Shown: positions 8,138 to 19,620 of the stretch, piece by piece
Position numbering within the stretch: the first letter of the stretch is position 1
How the letters are laid out: every line of letters begins with the position of its first letter
Source of the DNA: Microbacterium terrisoli
GTDB taxonomy: Bacteria; Actinomycetota; Actinomycetes; Actinomycetales; Microbacteriaceae
Direction: 5' to 3'
DNA: 64,000 nucleotides
NCBI RefSeq assembly: GCF_030866805.1
Contig: NZ_CP133019.1
Span: 992,001 to 1,056,000, forward strand
Notes under the pieces: model-generated
The model's database searches: none
The model's input: the letters and a program-made list of their open reading frames with translations, nothing else
Told to the model about the DNA's origin: nothing
Made by a program: the position numbers and the translations under genes

Positions 8138-9546
8138 CCGCGTCTGCCGCGCTCGTCCAAGAGCGTCCGCTGCGCAACCCCGATTCCACCTCGTCGCAGA
8201 TGATGACCCGTCGCGGGTGGTGGCTGGTCATCGCGAACTTCCTCTTCCCCGGCTCGGCGCAGGTGCTCGCCGGCAATCGGCGGCTCGGGCGCATCGGGGT
8301 CGTCGCCACGCTCATCATGTGGCTGCTGGCCGTCGGGGCCGTGCTCACGCTGATGCTGTGGCGGGTGGTGTTCTTCACCATCGTCGCGAACCCGATCGCT
8401 CTGTTCGCGGTGGAGGTGCTGCTGGTCGCCTACGTTGTGCTGTGGGTGATCCTCACGATCGACACCCTGCGGCTCGTGCGGCTCGTGAACGTGCGCCCCG
8501 GCGCGCGGTTCGGCATCGCGCTGCTGTCGGTCGCGCTGCTCGTGGTCGCCGGCACCACTGCGGGGGCGGCAGTCAGCAAGACCGATGCAGCCCGCAGCGC
8601 GCTGGGCAGCATCTTCGGTGCGTCGGCGGCCTCTGTGCCGCCCTCCGACGGGTATTACAACATCCTGCTGCTGGGCGCCGACAGCGGTAAGGGCCGCGAT
8701 TCCATGCGGTTCGACTCCATCTCGGTCGTGTCGATCAACGCCGATACGGGGCGCGTGGTCATCACCGGCATCCCGCGTGATCTCGAGGGGTTCCCGTTCT
8801 CGAAGAACAGCCCGATGCGCAGGTTCTACCCGGACCTGCACGAAGGCCATGGCTCGCCGACGTGCGGCTGGACCAGTGCGATCAACCAGCTGAACACCGA
8901 ACTGGATGTCTGCCGCGATGGCGCGAAGATCTACCCGAAGGCGAAAGAGGAGGGTTCGACCCCGGGAGTCGAGGCGACCAAGGATGCCGCGGAAGGGCTG
9001 TTGGGCATCGACATCCCGTACTATGCCTTCATCGACATGGCCGGCTTCGCCTCGCTCGTGGATGCGCTCGGCGGCGTGGAGATCACCGTGACCGAGCGGC
9101 TGCCTGAGGGCGGCGGGCCGAAGTACGAGGGCGAGCCGGTCGAGAAATGGGCGACGGGCTGGATCGAGAAGGGCACGCAGCACATGGACGGCGAGACCGC
9201 CCAGTGGTACGCCCGCTCACGCAAGACGACCAGTGACTGGGACCGCATGAAGCGGCAGCGCCAGCTGCAGCAGGCGATACTCAAGCAGTTCACGCCGACG
9301 ACGGTGCTCAGCCGCTTCGAAGAGATCGCGAAGGCTGGCGAGCACCTCGTGCGAACCGACATCCCGCGTTCGATGCTCGGCTACTTCGCCGACCTCGGCA
9401 TCAAATCCAAGAGTGAGAAGGTCACGACGATCGAGTTGACGCCGGCCAACGACGTCGACCAGTTCACGCCCGACATCGCCTATGTGCACGGCCTCGTGCA
9501 CAAGGCGCTGCATCCGCCGTCGCCGTCACCGTCAGGAAAGGGATGA
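8134..9546 (+). CDS. LytR-CpsA-Psr (LCP) family glycopolymer ligase
   Basis: LCP proteins transfer lipid-linked glycopolymers such as wall teichoic acid or arabinogalactan onto peptidoglycan outside the membrane. The 470-residue protein has hydrophobic segments at about 27-50, 57-80, 85-108 and 124-145, then an extracellular LCP domain from about 168. Visible there are [28 protein letters not shown] (the conserved Arg-Asp pair), a DALGGVEI motif (about 310) and [20 protein letters not shown] (about 355), which holds the polyprenyl-phosphate-binding Arg residues. The three extra N-terminal helices are more than the usual single anchor. Given the surface-glycan loci in the window, it is a good candidate for the attachment enzyme. 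Confidence 0.92.
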   Translation: MTASAALVQERPLRNPDSTSSQMMTRRGWWLVIANFLFPGSAQVLAGNRRLGRIGVVATLIMWLLAVGAVLTLMLWRVVFFTIVANPIALFAVEVLLVAYVVLWVILTIDTLRLVRLVNVRPGARFGIALLSVALLVVAGTTAGAAVSKTDAARSALGSIFGASAASVPPSDGYYNILLLGADSGKGRDSMRFDSISVVSINADTGRVVITGIPRDLEGFPFSKNSPMRRFYPDLHEGHGSPTCGWTSAINQLNTELDVCRDGAKIYPKAKEEGSTPGVEATKDAAEGLLGIDIPYYAFIDMAGFASLVDALGGVEITVTERLPEGGGPKYEGEPVEKWATGWIEKGTQHMDGETAQWYARSRKTTSDWDRMKRQRQLQQAILKQFTPTTVLSRFEEIAKAGEHLVRTDIPRSMLGYFADLGIKSKSEKVTTIELTPANDVDQFTPDIAYVHGLVHKALHPPSPSPSGKG

Positions 9547-9549
9547 GCC

Positions 9550-10671
9550 GTGACCGTTCTGCTGCGCGTGGTTCTCGACCAGGCGGTCAGCCCGACCGAT
9601 CGTGACCTCTCGATGGCCTCGCGCGAGCTGGCCGTCGCCCTCGCGCGCTCGGCGCCGGACGGCTGTGCGGTCGGGGCGATCGTGCCGTCGGGGCCCGGCG
9701 AGTTCGCCCTGCCCGGCATCGCCGATGTGCGCCGCATGGGCATGGCCCGCCGTGAGCTGGCCGCCGCCTGGCAGCTGGGGGTCACCGCCGGCACCGGCGG
9801 GGGGCTCATCCACTCGCCGACCCTGATGGCGCCTCTCGCGCGCCACGACCGGGTCAACGACCACGACCAGGTCGTGGTGACACTGTGGGATCTGCACCCG
9901 TGGCAGCATCCGGACGAGCTCACACGGCCTGCGTCTGCGTGGCACAAGGCGATGCTCAGGCGCGCGCGCAAGCATGCGGATGCGGTGGTCGTGCCCACGC
10001 ACGCGATGGCGGCGGCTCTGAGCGAGCTGGTCGACCTGGGCAGGCGCGTGCGGGTGATCGCCGGAGCCCCGCCGATGGGGTTCCGCGTGCCGACCGACGC
10101 GGTGGGCAGGCGACGTGCGCTGGCGGTGCCCGAGGCGTTCCTGTGCGTGGCCGGCGATGCCTCGCCCTCGTCGGCGCTGCCGATCGCCTTCGCCGCGATC
10201 GCCGCGTCGGGGGTGGACCTGCCGATCGTCGTCGTGGACGCGCACGACGGCGAGGAGCCGGCGATCGTCGAACTGGCCGAAGCCGCCGGGATCGCCGCAA
10301 ACAGTGTGCACGTGCGCTTCGACCTCGGAGCGGATGACCGTGCGGCGCTGCTGGACGCGTCGGTGCTCCTGCTCGCCCCCTCACGGCGCAGCGGCTTTCC
10401 GTGGCGCGTGGTCGAGGCGCTCGCGCTGAGCGTCCCGGTCGTGGCGGTCGCATCGCCCGACCATCGTGAGGTGATCGTCGATGGCGGACTGGTCGTGGGC
10501 GCGCCCGACGATGACGGGCAGGATGTCGAGGCCCTGGCCGATGCGATCACGCAGGCACTGGCGACCAACGCCGCGCTGGCGCGACTCGGAGTGCTGGCCG
10601 GAGACCGTGGCCGTGCCTTCTCATGGCGCGAATCGGCCGAGCGCGTCTGGCAGCTGCACGCCGATCTCTGA
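9550..10671 (+). CDS. GT4-like glycosyltransferase
   Basis: This 373-residue GT-B type glycosyltransferase lies 3 bases downstream of the LCP gene and is probably co-transcribed. The N-terminal Rossmann half contains the acceptor-side motif VVTLWDLHPWQHP (about 112) and ADAVVVPTHAMA (about 142). The C-terminal half has SRRSGFPWRVVEALALSVPVV (split at about 278 and 290), which is the nucleotide-sugar binding region of family 4, followed by EVIVDGGLVV. Donor and acceptor are unknown. Initiation is at GTG 9550. Confidence 0.8.
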   Translation: MTVLLRVVLDQAVSPTDRDLSMASRELAVALARSAPDGCAVGAIVPSGPGEFALPGIADVRRMGMARRELAAAWQLGVTAGTGGGLIHSPTLMAPLARHDRVNDHDQVVVTLWDLHPWQHPDELTRPASAWHKAMLRRARKHADAVVVPTHAMAAALSELVDLGRRVRVIAGAPPMGFRVPTDAVGRRRALAVPEAFLCVAGDASPSSALPIAFAAIAASGVDLPIVVVDAHDGEEPAIVELAEAAGIAANSVHVRFDLGADDRAALLDASVLLLAPSRRSGFPWRVVEALALSVPVVAVASPDHREVIVDGGLVVGAPDDDGQDVEALADAITQALATNAALARLGVLAGDRGRAFSWRESAERVWQLHADL

Positions 10672-10675
10672 GGCG

Positions 10676-10694
10676 AATGACAACCGTGTAATTA
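10676..10694 (+). promoter_or_regulatory. Promoter/operator motif shared with whiB
   Basis: AATGACAACCGTGTAATTA matches the sequence upstream of whiB (54789-54807) at 17 of 19 positions. TGTAAT (10687-10692) is the likely -10 element. The leader to the downstream ATG would be about 75 bases. No good -35 box is present here, which would suit activator dependence. Confidence 0.45.
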
Positions 10695-10773
10695 CTTTCG
10701 TGAAAGTGCGTGTCGCGCACGCGATTCTGAAAGTGGGGTGGTAGTCAGCCGCAACTTCAGTCACAATGTTCAC

Positions 10774-12747
10774 ATGTTTCCTGTGCGTAGTCTTCGAACC
10801 TCGGCCCGTCTGCGATGGTTCGCCGCTCTCCTGGCGGCGTGTCTGGCCGCTGCGGTGCTGGCCCTGGTCGCGCCCGCACAGAGAGCCGACGCCGCCGAGC
10901 TGCCGGCATCCATCATCGACGGGGGCTACATCATCTCCGACGCGGAGTTCTACAACTCCGGCTCGATGACCGAGGCGCAGATCCAGGCGTTCATCGAAGA
11001 CCACGCGCACTCGTGCGCGAGCGGCGCGACCTGCCTGAGCACCTACCGCGGCGACCTCACGTCCAAGGCCAAGGACTCGTACTGTGCGGGAGCGCCGGCG
11101 CAGAAGGGCGTCACGGCGGCACGCATGATCTACGTCGCGGCGAACTCCTGCAAGATCAACCCCAAGGTAATCCTGGTCATGCTGCAGAAGGAGCAGGGAC
11201 TGGTCACCTCGAGCAAACCCAGCGACTGGAACTTCGAGCACGCGATGGGGCAGGCCTGTCCCGACACGCCGGCAGGCTGCTCGGCGGCCTCGGCAGGATT
11301 CTGGAACCAGGTCTACCTCGGCGCGCGACAGATGCAGATCTACACGAAGTACCCCAGCTCGTTCGGGTACCGCGCCGGTCAGGTCAACACGATCAAGTGG
11401 GCGCCCTCGTCGTCGTGCGGCACATCGAAGGTGCTGATCAAGAACCAGGCGACTGCGAACCTCTACAACTACACGCCGTATCGCCCGAACATCGCCGCGC
11501 TGGCCGCCGGCTGGGGCACCGGCGACGCATGCTCGACGTACGGAAACCGCAACTTCTACAACTACTACGTGGCATGGTTCGGCGGCGGACTGCCCGCCTC
11601 GTCGGGTGCGCCCGCGCAGATCGCCGCGTGCACGGTGCCCGCATCGGGTGACATCTCGGCGCGCGATCAGGCCGCGACGGTCGCCGTGCAAGAGCTGAAC
11701 GCCCGCAAGGCGCCGACCACTCTGTGCGGCAGCGGCGTGTACACGCTGGCCAAGGGGGCGAAGGTCACGATCACGGGCGTGTACGGTGCGTGGTCGCGCG
11801 TGAAGACCAGCACCGCCACGTCGTGGGTGACCAGCAGCTATCTGGCGACGGATGCTGTGACCGCGCCGCCGTCGAGCACCACGCCGCCACCGACCTCGGT
11901 CTGCGCGCAGCCGAAGACGGTGACCGCGGCATCGGGCACTGTGGTGGTGACCGTTGCCAACCTCAACGCGCGCACGGCGCCGTCGACGTCGTGCTCGACG
12001 GGGGTCAAGACCATCACAAAGGGGCAGAAGTTCACCCGCACCGGTACGTCCGGCAACTGGTGGCGGCTGAACGTGGGTGGCGTGCAGAGGTGGGCCTCCA
12101 GCGACTATTTGAGCCTGCAGGCGGCGGCGCCTGCGCCGGCGCCGGCTCCGGTGGCGACCACCGCATGGGCGACCGTGGGACTGAACCTGCGCTCGAGCGC
12201 CAGCCTGTCGGCGAAGATCTTGACGGTCATCCCCCGTGGGGGCAAGGTCACGGTCGTGAAGAAGTCGGGCTCGTGGAGTGAAGTGAAGTACGGCACCCGC
12301 ACCGGGTGGGTCGCCAACGCATATCTCACGACGTCGGCACCGAAATCGACGACGACGACGACCACCACGCGCAAGACCACGGCGGCGCTGAACCTGCGCT
12401 CGAGCGCCAGCCTGTCGGCGAAGATCTTGACGGTGATTCCGCGCGGTGGCACGGTGACCGTGTTGAAGACGTCGGGGTCGTGGAGCCAGGTGAAGTACGG
12501 CACCCGCACCGGGTGGGTCGCCAACGCATATCTCACGACGTCGACGCGCACGTCGACATCGCCGACGACCACGACCCGCAAGGCAACGGCGGCGCTGAAC
12601 CTGCGCTCCAGCGCCAGCCTGTCGGCGAGGGTCCTGGCGGTGATCCCGCGTGGTGGCACGGTGACCGTGCTGAAGACGTCGGGGTCGTGGAGCCAGGTGA
12701 AGTACGGCACCCGCACCGGGTGGTCGGCGAACGCCTACCTGCGCTGA
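10774..12747 (+). CDS. Secreted protein with lysozyme-like N-terminal domain and five SH3b repeats
   Basis: This 657-residue exported protein begins with an Arg-rich n-region, a hydrophobic core and a probable cleavage after QRADA (about 42-43). Residues about 45-270 form a Cys-containing domain (DHAHSCASGATC, AANSCKINPKVILVMLQKEQG, GRNFYNYYVAWFG-like end). Its helix carrying KEQG recalls lysozyme-like muramidases; that enzymatic role is inferred. Five SH3b units follow (about 295-355, 395-450, then three near-identical 69-residue units), each with an LN(A/L)R core and a W.(A/S)..YL end, joined by Thr/Ser/Pro-rich linkers. SH3b domains bind peptidoglycan, so a cell-wall hydrolase or wall-bound protein is likely. 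The ATG at 10774 gives the best signal peptide; GTG 10738 is an alternative. The gene follows the motif shared with whiB. Confidence 0.8.
   Translation: MFPVRSLRTSARLRWFAALLAACLAAAVLALVAPAQRADAAELPASIIDGGYIISDAEFYNSGSMTEAQIQAFIEDHAHSCASGATCLSTYRGDLTSKAKDSYCAGAPAQKGVTAARMIYVAANSCKINPKVILVMLQKEQGLVTSSKPSDWNFEHAMGQACPDTPAGCSAASAGFWNQVYLGARQMQIYTKYPSSFGYRAGQVNTIKWAPSSSCGTSKVLIKNQATANLYNYTPYRPNIAALAAGWGTGDACSTYGNRNFYNYYVAWFGGGLPASSGAPAQIAACTVPASGDISARDQAATVAVQELNARKAPTTLCGSGVYTLAKGAKVTITGVYGAWSRVKTSTATSWVTSSYLATDAVTAPPSSTTPPPTSVCAQPKTVTAASGTVVVTVANLNARTAPSTSCSTGVKTITKGQKFTRTGTSGNWWRLNVGGVQRWASSDYLSLQAAAPAPAPAPVATTAWATVGLNLRSSASLSAKILTVIPRGGKVTVVKKSGSWSEVKYGTRTGWVANAYLTTSAPKSTTTTTTTRKTTAALNLRSSASLSAKILTVIPRGGTVTVLKTSGSWSQVKYGTRTGWVANAYLTTSTRTSTSPTTTTRKATAALNLRSSASLSARVLAVIPRGGTVTVLKTSGSWSQVKYGTRTGWSANAYLR
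12181..12744 (+). repeat. Three near-identical 207-bp SH3b-coding repeats
   Basis: Repeat units begin with CTGAACCTGCGCTC at 12181, 12388 and 12595, exactly 207 bp (69 codons) apart, and remain nearly identical at DNA level. The first two SH3b domains of the same protein are much more diverged, so the last three arose by recent duplication and could change in number by slippage or recombination. Confidence 0.9.
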
Positions 12748-12855
12748 ACACAGGTTGAGCGAGAGGGAGCCGTTGCAGGCGGTTCTCAGGCGTTGGTCTA
12801 CTAACATATTGGGTGGCTCGACAGCGGATGCATGCGGCCGCTAGGACACACACCC

Positions 12856-13776
12856 GTGACATCTACCCTCAACAAGAGCGCCTTGAACAAGAGCACTTCA
12901 CACAACCGCCCTTTGCGCAAGAGCGACTTCGACGTCCCCGGCACCGGCCGCGGACTGCTCGACGTGTTCAAATACCGATATCTGCTCCGACTGTTGATCG
13001 GCAAGGGCAGTTCGTTGCGCTATCGCAACTCGGTGCTGGGCTGGGTCTGGTCATACGTGCGGCCCACGGTGCAGTTCCTGGTGTATTTTCTCGTCGTCGG
13101 AACGATCATCGGCGTGAGCCGCAAGGTCGAACTGTTCCCGGTGTACATGTTCTCCGGCTTGGTCGTGGTGAACCTCTTCAACGAAGCGATGGGATCGACG
13201 ACCCGTTCGATCGTCGACAACAAGGCGCTGGTGCGCAAGATCTACCTGCCTCGTGAACTGTTCCCGATCGCTGCCGCGCTGGGATCGTTCATCCACTTCC
13301 TGCCGCAGCTTGCCGTGCTCATCCTGGTCTGTCTGCTGTTCGGCTGGCTGCCGACGTTCGCTTCGGTCGGCATGATGCTCGCGGGCTTGCTGCTGGTGAT
13401 CACATTCGTGCTCGGCGTGGGGTTGCTCTTCTCCGCGATCAATGTCAGGTTCCGCGACGCGCAGAACTTCATCGAGATCATCCGTACCATCGCGACATGG
13501 TCGTCACCGATCATGTACACGTGGGTCATGGTGCACGACAGGCTGCACAATTTTCCCGTGATCTTCAACATCTATATGAGCAACCCGATCACTGTCGCGG
13601 TGGAGTTGTTCCACCACGCGTTCTGGGCGCCGCTGGTCCCTGCCGACAAGCAGTTGGGTTGGCCGCCCGACTTCGGCTTGAACGTCGCGGTGGCCGTGGG
13701 GTTGATCATTCTGGTGACGGTGTTCGGCCAGTTCGTCTTCCGTCGTTTCGAGCGAACGTTTGCGCAGGATCTGTGA
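12856..13776 (+). CDS. ABC-2 type polysaccharide/teichoic-acid exporter, permease (TagG/Wzm-like)
   Basis: This permease forms the membrane channel of an ABC exporter for undecaprenyl-linked polysaccharide or teichoic acid. The 306-residue protein has a cytoplasmic N-terminus with the amphipathic RYRNSVLGWVWSYVRP region (about 55-70). Six membrane segments follow (about 71-93, 105-120, 145-170, 180-205, 215-235 and 275-297). The LGWVWSYVRP motif is typical of Wzm/TagG permeases. A GTG at 12856 with AGGA a few bases upstream is preferred over an in-frame ATG at 12832. The ATPase starts within its stop codon (TGATG), so the two are coupled. An AT-rich CTAACATATT at 12801-12810 is the probable promoter region. 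Confidence 0.9.
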   Translation: MTSTLNKSALNKSTSHNRPLRKSDFDVPGTGRGLLDVFKYRYLLRLLIGKGSSLRYRNSVLGWVWSYVRPTVQFLVYFLVVGTIIGVSRKVELFPVYMFSGLVVVNLFNEAMGSTTRSIVDNKALVRKIYLPRELFPIAAALGSFIHFLPQLAVLILVCLLFGWLPTFASVGMMLAGLLLVITFVLGVGLLFSAINVRFRDAQNFIEIIRTIATWSSPIMYTWVMVHDRLHNFPVIFNIYMSNPITVAVELFHHAFWAPLVPADKQLGWPPDFGLNVAVAVGLIILVTVFGQFVFRRFERTFAQDL

Positions 13777-14597
13777 TGACTTCTGAAACCGTCGGCCAGC
13801 CCAGCATCGTCCTCGATCACGTCTCGAAGTGGTTCAACAAGCGCTCGACACGATCATTCAAAGATGCGCTGATCAACTGGCTCACCCGCAAGCCCGTGCG
13901 CAGCCAGCAGTTCCAGGCGCTGAAAGACGTTTCATTCGTGATCAACGAGGGCGAGTCGGTCGCCGTCATGGGGCTGAACGGCTCGGGCAAGTCGACCACG
14001 CTCAAGCTCGTGTCGGGCGTGCTGCGGCCTGACGAGGGCGAGGTGCTCACCCGCGGCCGGATCGCGGGGCTGATCGAAGTCGGCGCGGGATTCCACCCCG
14101 ACCTCACCGGCCGAGAGAACGTCTTCTTGAACGCCGCGATTCTCGGCATGACCGAGAAGGAGACGAAAGAGCGCTTCGACGAGATCCTCGAGTTCAGCGG
14201 CATCGGCGACTTCATCGACCAAGAGGTCAAGCACTATTCGTCGGGCATGTTCATGCGACTGGCGTTTAGCGTCGCCATCCACGTCGCCCTGGATGTGCTG
14301 CTGGTGGATGAAGTGCTCTCGGTGGGTGACGCGCCGTTCCGTGAGAAGTGCAGTATCAAGCTCAAAGAGATGGCCGAAGCGGGCATCACTATGATGATCG
14401 TCAGCCACAGCGCGAGCCAGGTGCGAGAGCTGTGCCGTCGTGGGATCGTCATCCGCAAGGGCGAGGTCGTCTTCGATGGCGACATCGAAGATGCACTGGC
14501 TGTGCTCGAGGGCAAGGAACCGCAGAAGCAACGGCCGAGTCGCACGTGGCGCTCGTCGCTGCGCATCACGCGCAAGCCCGTGCGGCCCACGCGCTGA
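13776..14597 (+). CDS. ABC exporter ATP-binding subunit (TagH/Wzt-like)
   Basis: This is the ATPase partner of the preceding permease. The 273-residue protein shows Walker A GLNGSGKST (about 66-74), the polysaccharide-exporter variant GLIEVGAGFHPDLTGREN (about 95-112), signature YSSGM (about 152), Walker B VLLVDEVLSVGD (about 171-182) and the H-loop IVSHS (about 208). The wide gap before Walker A carries the inserted WLTRKPVRSQQF segment seen in TagH-type proteins. There is no large C-terminal carbohydrate-binding domain, so it is unlikely to select the polymer end as long-form Wzt does. It converges with the rml operon; the 76-base gap between them shows no clear terminator. Confidence 0.92.
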   Translation: MTSETVGQPSIVLDHVSKWFNKRSTRSFKDALINWLTRKPVRSQQFQALKDVSFVINEGESVAVMGLNGSGKSTTLKLVSGVLRPDEGEVLTRGRIAGLIEVGAGFHPDLTGRENVFLNAAILGMTEKETKERFDEILEFSGIGDFIDQEVKHYSSGMFMRLAFSVAIHVALDVLLVDEVLSVGDAPFREKCSIKLKEMAEAGITMMIVSHSASQVRELCRRGIVIRKGEVVFDGDIEDALAVLEGKEPQKQRPSRTWRSSLRITRKPVRPTR

Positions 14598-14673
14598 CGA
14601 CCCGACGGCGGCTGACGTCAGGCCCGTTGGTGTTCGATGTCGACGGCCACCGGCTGTATGCGACGCGCTGACC

Positions 14674-16094
14674 TCATTCGGCGGCGAGCGCGCGCGTGTA
14701 CGCGCTCAGAGCGTCGTCCTGGTCGGTCGCAGCGAATCCCGCACCGCCGATCTTCGCGAGATCCAGCACGCTGTTGCGGGGCCGAGGAGCGACCGCCGCT
14801 GTCGCCGAGGCGAAGTACTCGTCGGTGCTCACCCCTGTGACCCGCGACGGGTCGTGGCCCGTCAACTCGAAGACCCGCCGCGCGATGTCGGCCCAACTGG
14901 CGGCGGCCCCGCTGCCGGTCAGGTTGTATGTTCCGAAGGGCGCATCAGAGGTCAGCAGATGATGGATGCCGCGGGCCAGGTCGCTCGTGAAAGTGAGGCG
15001 TCCCGTCTGGTCGTCGACGACGCGAGGGTCGATGCCGCGCTCGGCGAGGTATGCCATCGTGCGCACGAAGTTCTTGCCGTCGCCGATCACCCACGACGTG
15101 CGGATGATGAAGTGGCGCGGCACGGCCGACACGAGCGCGTCGCCGGCCGCTTTCGTCTGCCCATAGACACCCACGGGACAGACCGCGTCGTCTTCCCGAT
15201 AGGGCCGATCGATCGTGCCGTCGAAGACGTAGTCACTCGAGACATGCACGAGCGTGATGGCGTTGGCCGCCGCGATCTGCGCGAGTACCCCGACGCCCGT
15301 GACGTTCGCCGCCCACGCCTCGCGACGCCCCTCGGGCGTCTCGGCGCCGTCGACGGCCGTGTGGGCTGCGGCGTTGATGATCGTGTCATAGTCGCGCCAG
15401 CGGCGCGCGCCCGCAAGTGCGGGGGAGGCGAGGTCGAGGTCGGCCCGTGTCGCGTACTCGAGGTGGGGCGCGTCGCCGAGTTCGGCGCGCAGGGCCCGGC
15501 CCAGCTGCCCGTTCGCACCCAGGACGAGTGTCTTGCGCGGGGGGACCGGAGTGACGTCTGCAAGGCGCGGGTGCGCGGCATCCTTCGCCGACAGCTCGGC
15601 CCGATCCAGCGGGATCGGCCACGCGATCGCAGCGGTCTCGTCGGCGAGGTTCAAGAAGGTGTACGACGCGTCGGGCGACCAGTGATCGTTGACGAGGTAG
15701 GCGTACGCGGTGTCGGGCTCGAGCGTCTGATAGGCGTTGCCAACACCGCGCGGCACGAAGATCGCCCGCGACGGATCGAGCTCGCACGTGAACACCGCGC
15801 CGAACGTCGGCCCCTCGCGCAGGTCGACCCAGGCGCCGAAGATGCGCCCTGCGGCGACCGAGACGAATTTGTCCCACGGCTCTGCATGGATGCCGCGGGT
15901 CGTGCCGACCGCGTCGTTGAACGAGATGTTGTTCTGCACGGGGCCGAAGTCGGGAAGGCCCGCCGCCGTCATCTTCTCGCGCTGCCAGTTCTCCTTGAAC
16001 CACCCGCGGCTGTCGCCGTGCACCGGCAACTCCCATACGACGAGGCCGGGGATCGGCGTGGATGCCGCAGCCAGCTGTTTGCCGTATTCGGTCA

Positions 16095-16095
<1 letters not shown>
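14674..16095 (-). CDS. rmlD: RmlC-RmlD fusion: dTDP-4-keto-6-deoxyglucose 3,5-epimerase / dTDP-4-keto-rhamnose reductase
   Basis: The last two steps of dTDP-L-rhamnose synthesis are joined in one 473-residue chain. The N-terminal cupin domain (about 1-190) carries SRGWFKENW, TRGIHAEPWDKFVSV with the catalytic His, and VPRGVGNAYQTLEP with the YAYLVNDHWSP strand typical of RmlC. The C-terminal SDR domain (about 195-473) has LGANGQLGRAL (NAD(P) binding), HVSSDYVFDG and YGQTKAAGD (Tyr-Lys pair), as in RmlD. Fusions of this kind are known in actinobacteria. The ATG at 16095 overlaps the rmlB stop by one base, making an rmlA-rmlB-rmlCD operon. Confidence 0.93.
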
Positions 16096-17962
<1,867 letters not shown>

Positions 17963-18015
17963 GTCCTCAATCCTCGCAGAGTCGAAGGACGACTGAGATC
18001 GGGTAAGGGCGCGGG

Positions 18016-18714
18016 TCAGGCGTCCTGATCGGCGCGCCCCTCTTCGATCAGGCGTGCCGTGCCCAGATCCTGCGGCGTCGTGATCTTGATGTTGTTCACG
18101 TGCCCGGGCAAGATGCGGGCGGGCAGCCCGCAATATTCGTGCACGAGGTCAGCGTCGTCGCTGATGCGGGCGTACCCGTCGCGCAGAGCGGCGTCATAGG
18201 CCTGCTCGAGGTATTCGCGGCGAAAGGCCTGCGGCGTCTGGCCGAGCCAAGAGTGCGCGCGGTCGAGTGAACCCTCGATGAACCCCTTGTCATTGACGAG
18301 CTTGACCTGCACAGTGCTGGGCGTGCCGAGCATCGCGGCGCCGTGCTCGATCGCGGCGTCGATCACCGCGTCGATCAGGTCGGGTGTGACGAAGGGGCGC
18401 ACACCATCATGTACGACGACGATGTCACCGGATGTGGCAGACAAGCCGCGGTGCGCCGAGATATGGCGCTCCTCGCCGCCGACGACCAATGTCACCGGCA
18501 GGTGCGCTCCATCGACGAGGATGCGGCGGTACTCGTCCTCGTGATCGGCGCTGACCGTGACGATCACCTCGTCGACATCGGGCGCGCACATGGCGCGGAC
18601 GGTCTTCTCCAGGACGGTGATGCCTCCCAGGGTCACCAAGAGCTTGTTCGAGCCGAATCGCGTGCCGCGGCCGGCGCAGGTGACGATCGCCGAGATCCGG
18701 TGTCCGTTGCGCAT
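18016..18714 (-). CDS. IspD/TarI-family cytidylyltransferase
   Basis: This 232-residue protein has the IspD fold: an N-terminal nucleotide loop ([15 protein letters not shown], about 12-26), [12 protein letters not shown] (about 98-109), [15 protein letters not shown] (about 160-174) and [11 protein letters not shown] (about 184). The usual PKQ of the CTP loop is replaced by SNKLL, so it diverges from housekeeping IspD (MEP pathway). It sits in an operon with an SDR epimerase and rmlABCD, and a second, fused TarI-type enzyme lies at 46026. A CDP-alditol or CDP-sugar role in surface-polymer synthesis is therefore at least as likely as MEP cytidylyltransferase. AAAGGAAC supports the ATG at 18714. 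Confidence 0.75.
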   Translation of the reverse strand: MRNGHRISAIVTCAGRGTRFGSNKLLVTLGGITVLEKTVRAMCAPDVDEVIVTVSADHEDEYRRILVDGAHLPVTLVVGGEERHISAHRGLSATSGDIVVVHDGVRPFVTPDLIDAVIDAAIEHGAAMLGTPSTVQVKLVNDKGFIEGSLDRAHSWLGQTPQAFRREYLEQAYDAALRDGYARISDDADLVHEYCGLPARILPGHVNNIKITTPQDLGTARLIEEGRADQDA

Positions 18715-18737
18715 GCGTTCCTTTCGGAGTTGTCGGG

Positions 18738-19520
18738 TCAGTGATTGCCGGCCGAAGCCGCGAAGGCGCGAAGCCCCGCGAGTTCGTCCTCGAGCGAGGT
18801 CAGATACGATCCCTGCCCGCCGAACAGTGCGGCGTGCTTCGTGGTCATGTTGCGCGTGTACATCCGCGAGAACGGCGAGGCCGGCGGCGTCGCCTGGCCG
18901 GAGATGTCGCGGCCGAAGACATCCTGCGCCAGTCGTGCGTTGGTGATCGGCGGCGTGGCGACGTTCAATGCCGGGATGTCGGCATCCACCGCCTTCTGGA
19001 TGTCGGGCCACAGCTTTCGCACGTCATAGTGCTGGAACGGCATCTCGGGGTCGATGTACTCGACGCGGTAGTCGTTGGCGAGGTCGTAGACCACACCTTT
19101 GCGCAGCCGTGCTCCGTACAGCTGGGGAAGGCGCACCGGCAGGGTGTCGAGGCGTGCGCCCAGTCGCTGCTCCTGGTGCAGGCGGTTGGCTCCGTACGGC
19201 GTGAGGGACGCGGCATCCGGCACCGTGTCTTCGTCGGGCGCTCCGCCCCAGGGGTAGACGCAGACGGTAGAGATGAGCACGAGCTTGCCGATCTCGGCCT
19301 GCAAGATCGTGTCGATGAGCCCGTCGATCTCGGCGAGGTCCGCCGCACCGTCGTTGTTGATGCGATGCGAATCGGCACGGTTCGCGGCCGACACCACCAG
19401 GTCGTACCGCTTGCCGGCGAGATCGCCGATGTTCGAGGAGTTGTAGACGTCGTCGAAGGGATGCGAGTCGAGCAGATTCGAACCGACGAAGCCGGTGTAC
19501 CCGATCAATGCTGTGCGCAC
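18738..19520 (-). CDS. NAD(P)-dependent SDR epimerase/dehydratase
   Basis: This 260-residue atypical extended SDR has the Rossmann glycine motif IGYTGFVGSNLL (about 6-17). A shortened cofactor region follows, then LVLISTVCVYPWGG (about 79, catalytic Ser/Thr) and YGANRLHQE (Tyr; the usual Lys position is Arg or shifted). It lacks a clear YxxxK, so activity is uncertain. It is first in the minus-strand run toward the cytidylyltransferase and rmlA. It starts at GTG 19520, with TACACT as a plausible -10 about 30 bases upstream. The exact substrate cannot be deduced. Confidence 0.7.
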   Translation of the reverse strand: MRTALIGYTGFVGSNLLDSHPFDDVYNSSNIGDLAGKRYDLVVSAANRADSHRINNDGAADLAEIDGLIDTILQAEIGKLVLISTVCVYPWGGAPDEDTVPDAASLTPYGANRLHQEQRLGARLDTLPVRLPQLYGARLRKGVVYDLANDYRVEYIDPEMPFQHYDVRKLWPDIQKAVDADIPALNVATPPITNARLAQDVFGRDISGQATPPASPFSRMYTRNMTTKHAALFGGQGSYLTSLEDELAGLRAFAASAGNH

Positions 19521-19620
19521 TTCAGTCCGTTCTGTTCCGCCGGTTGCCGGTCCGAGTGTAGACGACGGGTATCTGCGTATGCTCAGGAACGGCCCGCTGA
19601 CCGTTGCCTAGAATCTCAGC
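19521..19620. promoter_or_regulatory. Divergent promoter region between rhamnose operon and glycan locus
   Basis: This 100-base divergent gap has a TACACT box for the minus strand (around 19557-19562). For the plus strand, TAGAAT at 19609-19614 is followed by 6 bases and the GTG start at 19621, so the plus transcript is probably leaderless. Confidence 0.5.

Noticed and set aside
10621..12807. A 728-codon minus-strand frame opposite the SH3b protein
   Set aside because: Repeated Arg-rich segments only mirror the SH3b repeats; no signal or domain fits.
18016..18714. Assignment of this gene as the housekeeping IspD of the MEP pathway
   Set aside because: The CTP loop lacks PKQ and the operon context is surface glycan; the name is left open as IspD/TarI family. 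A second true ispD may be elsewhere in the genome.
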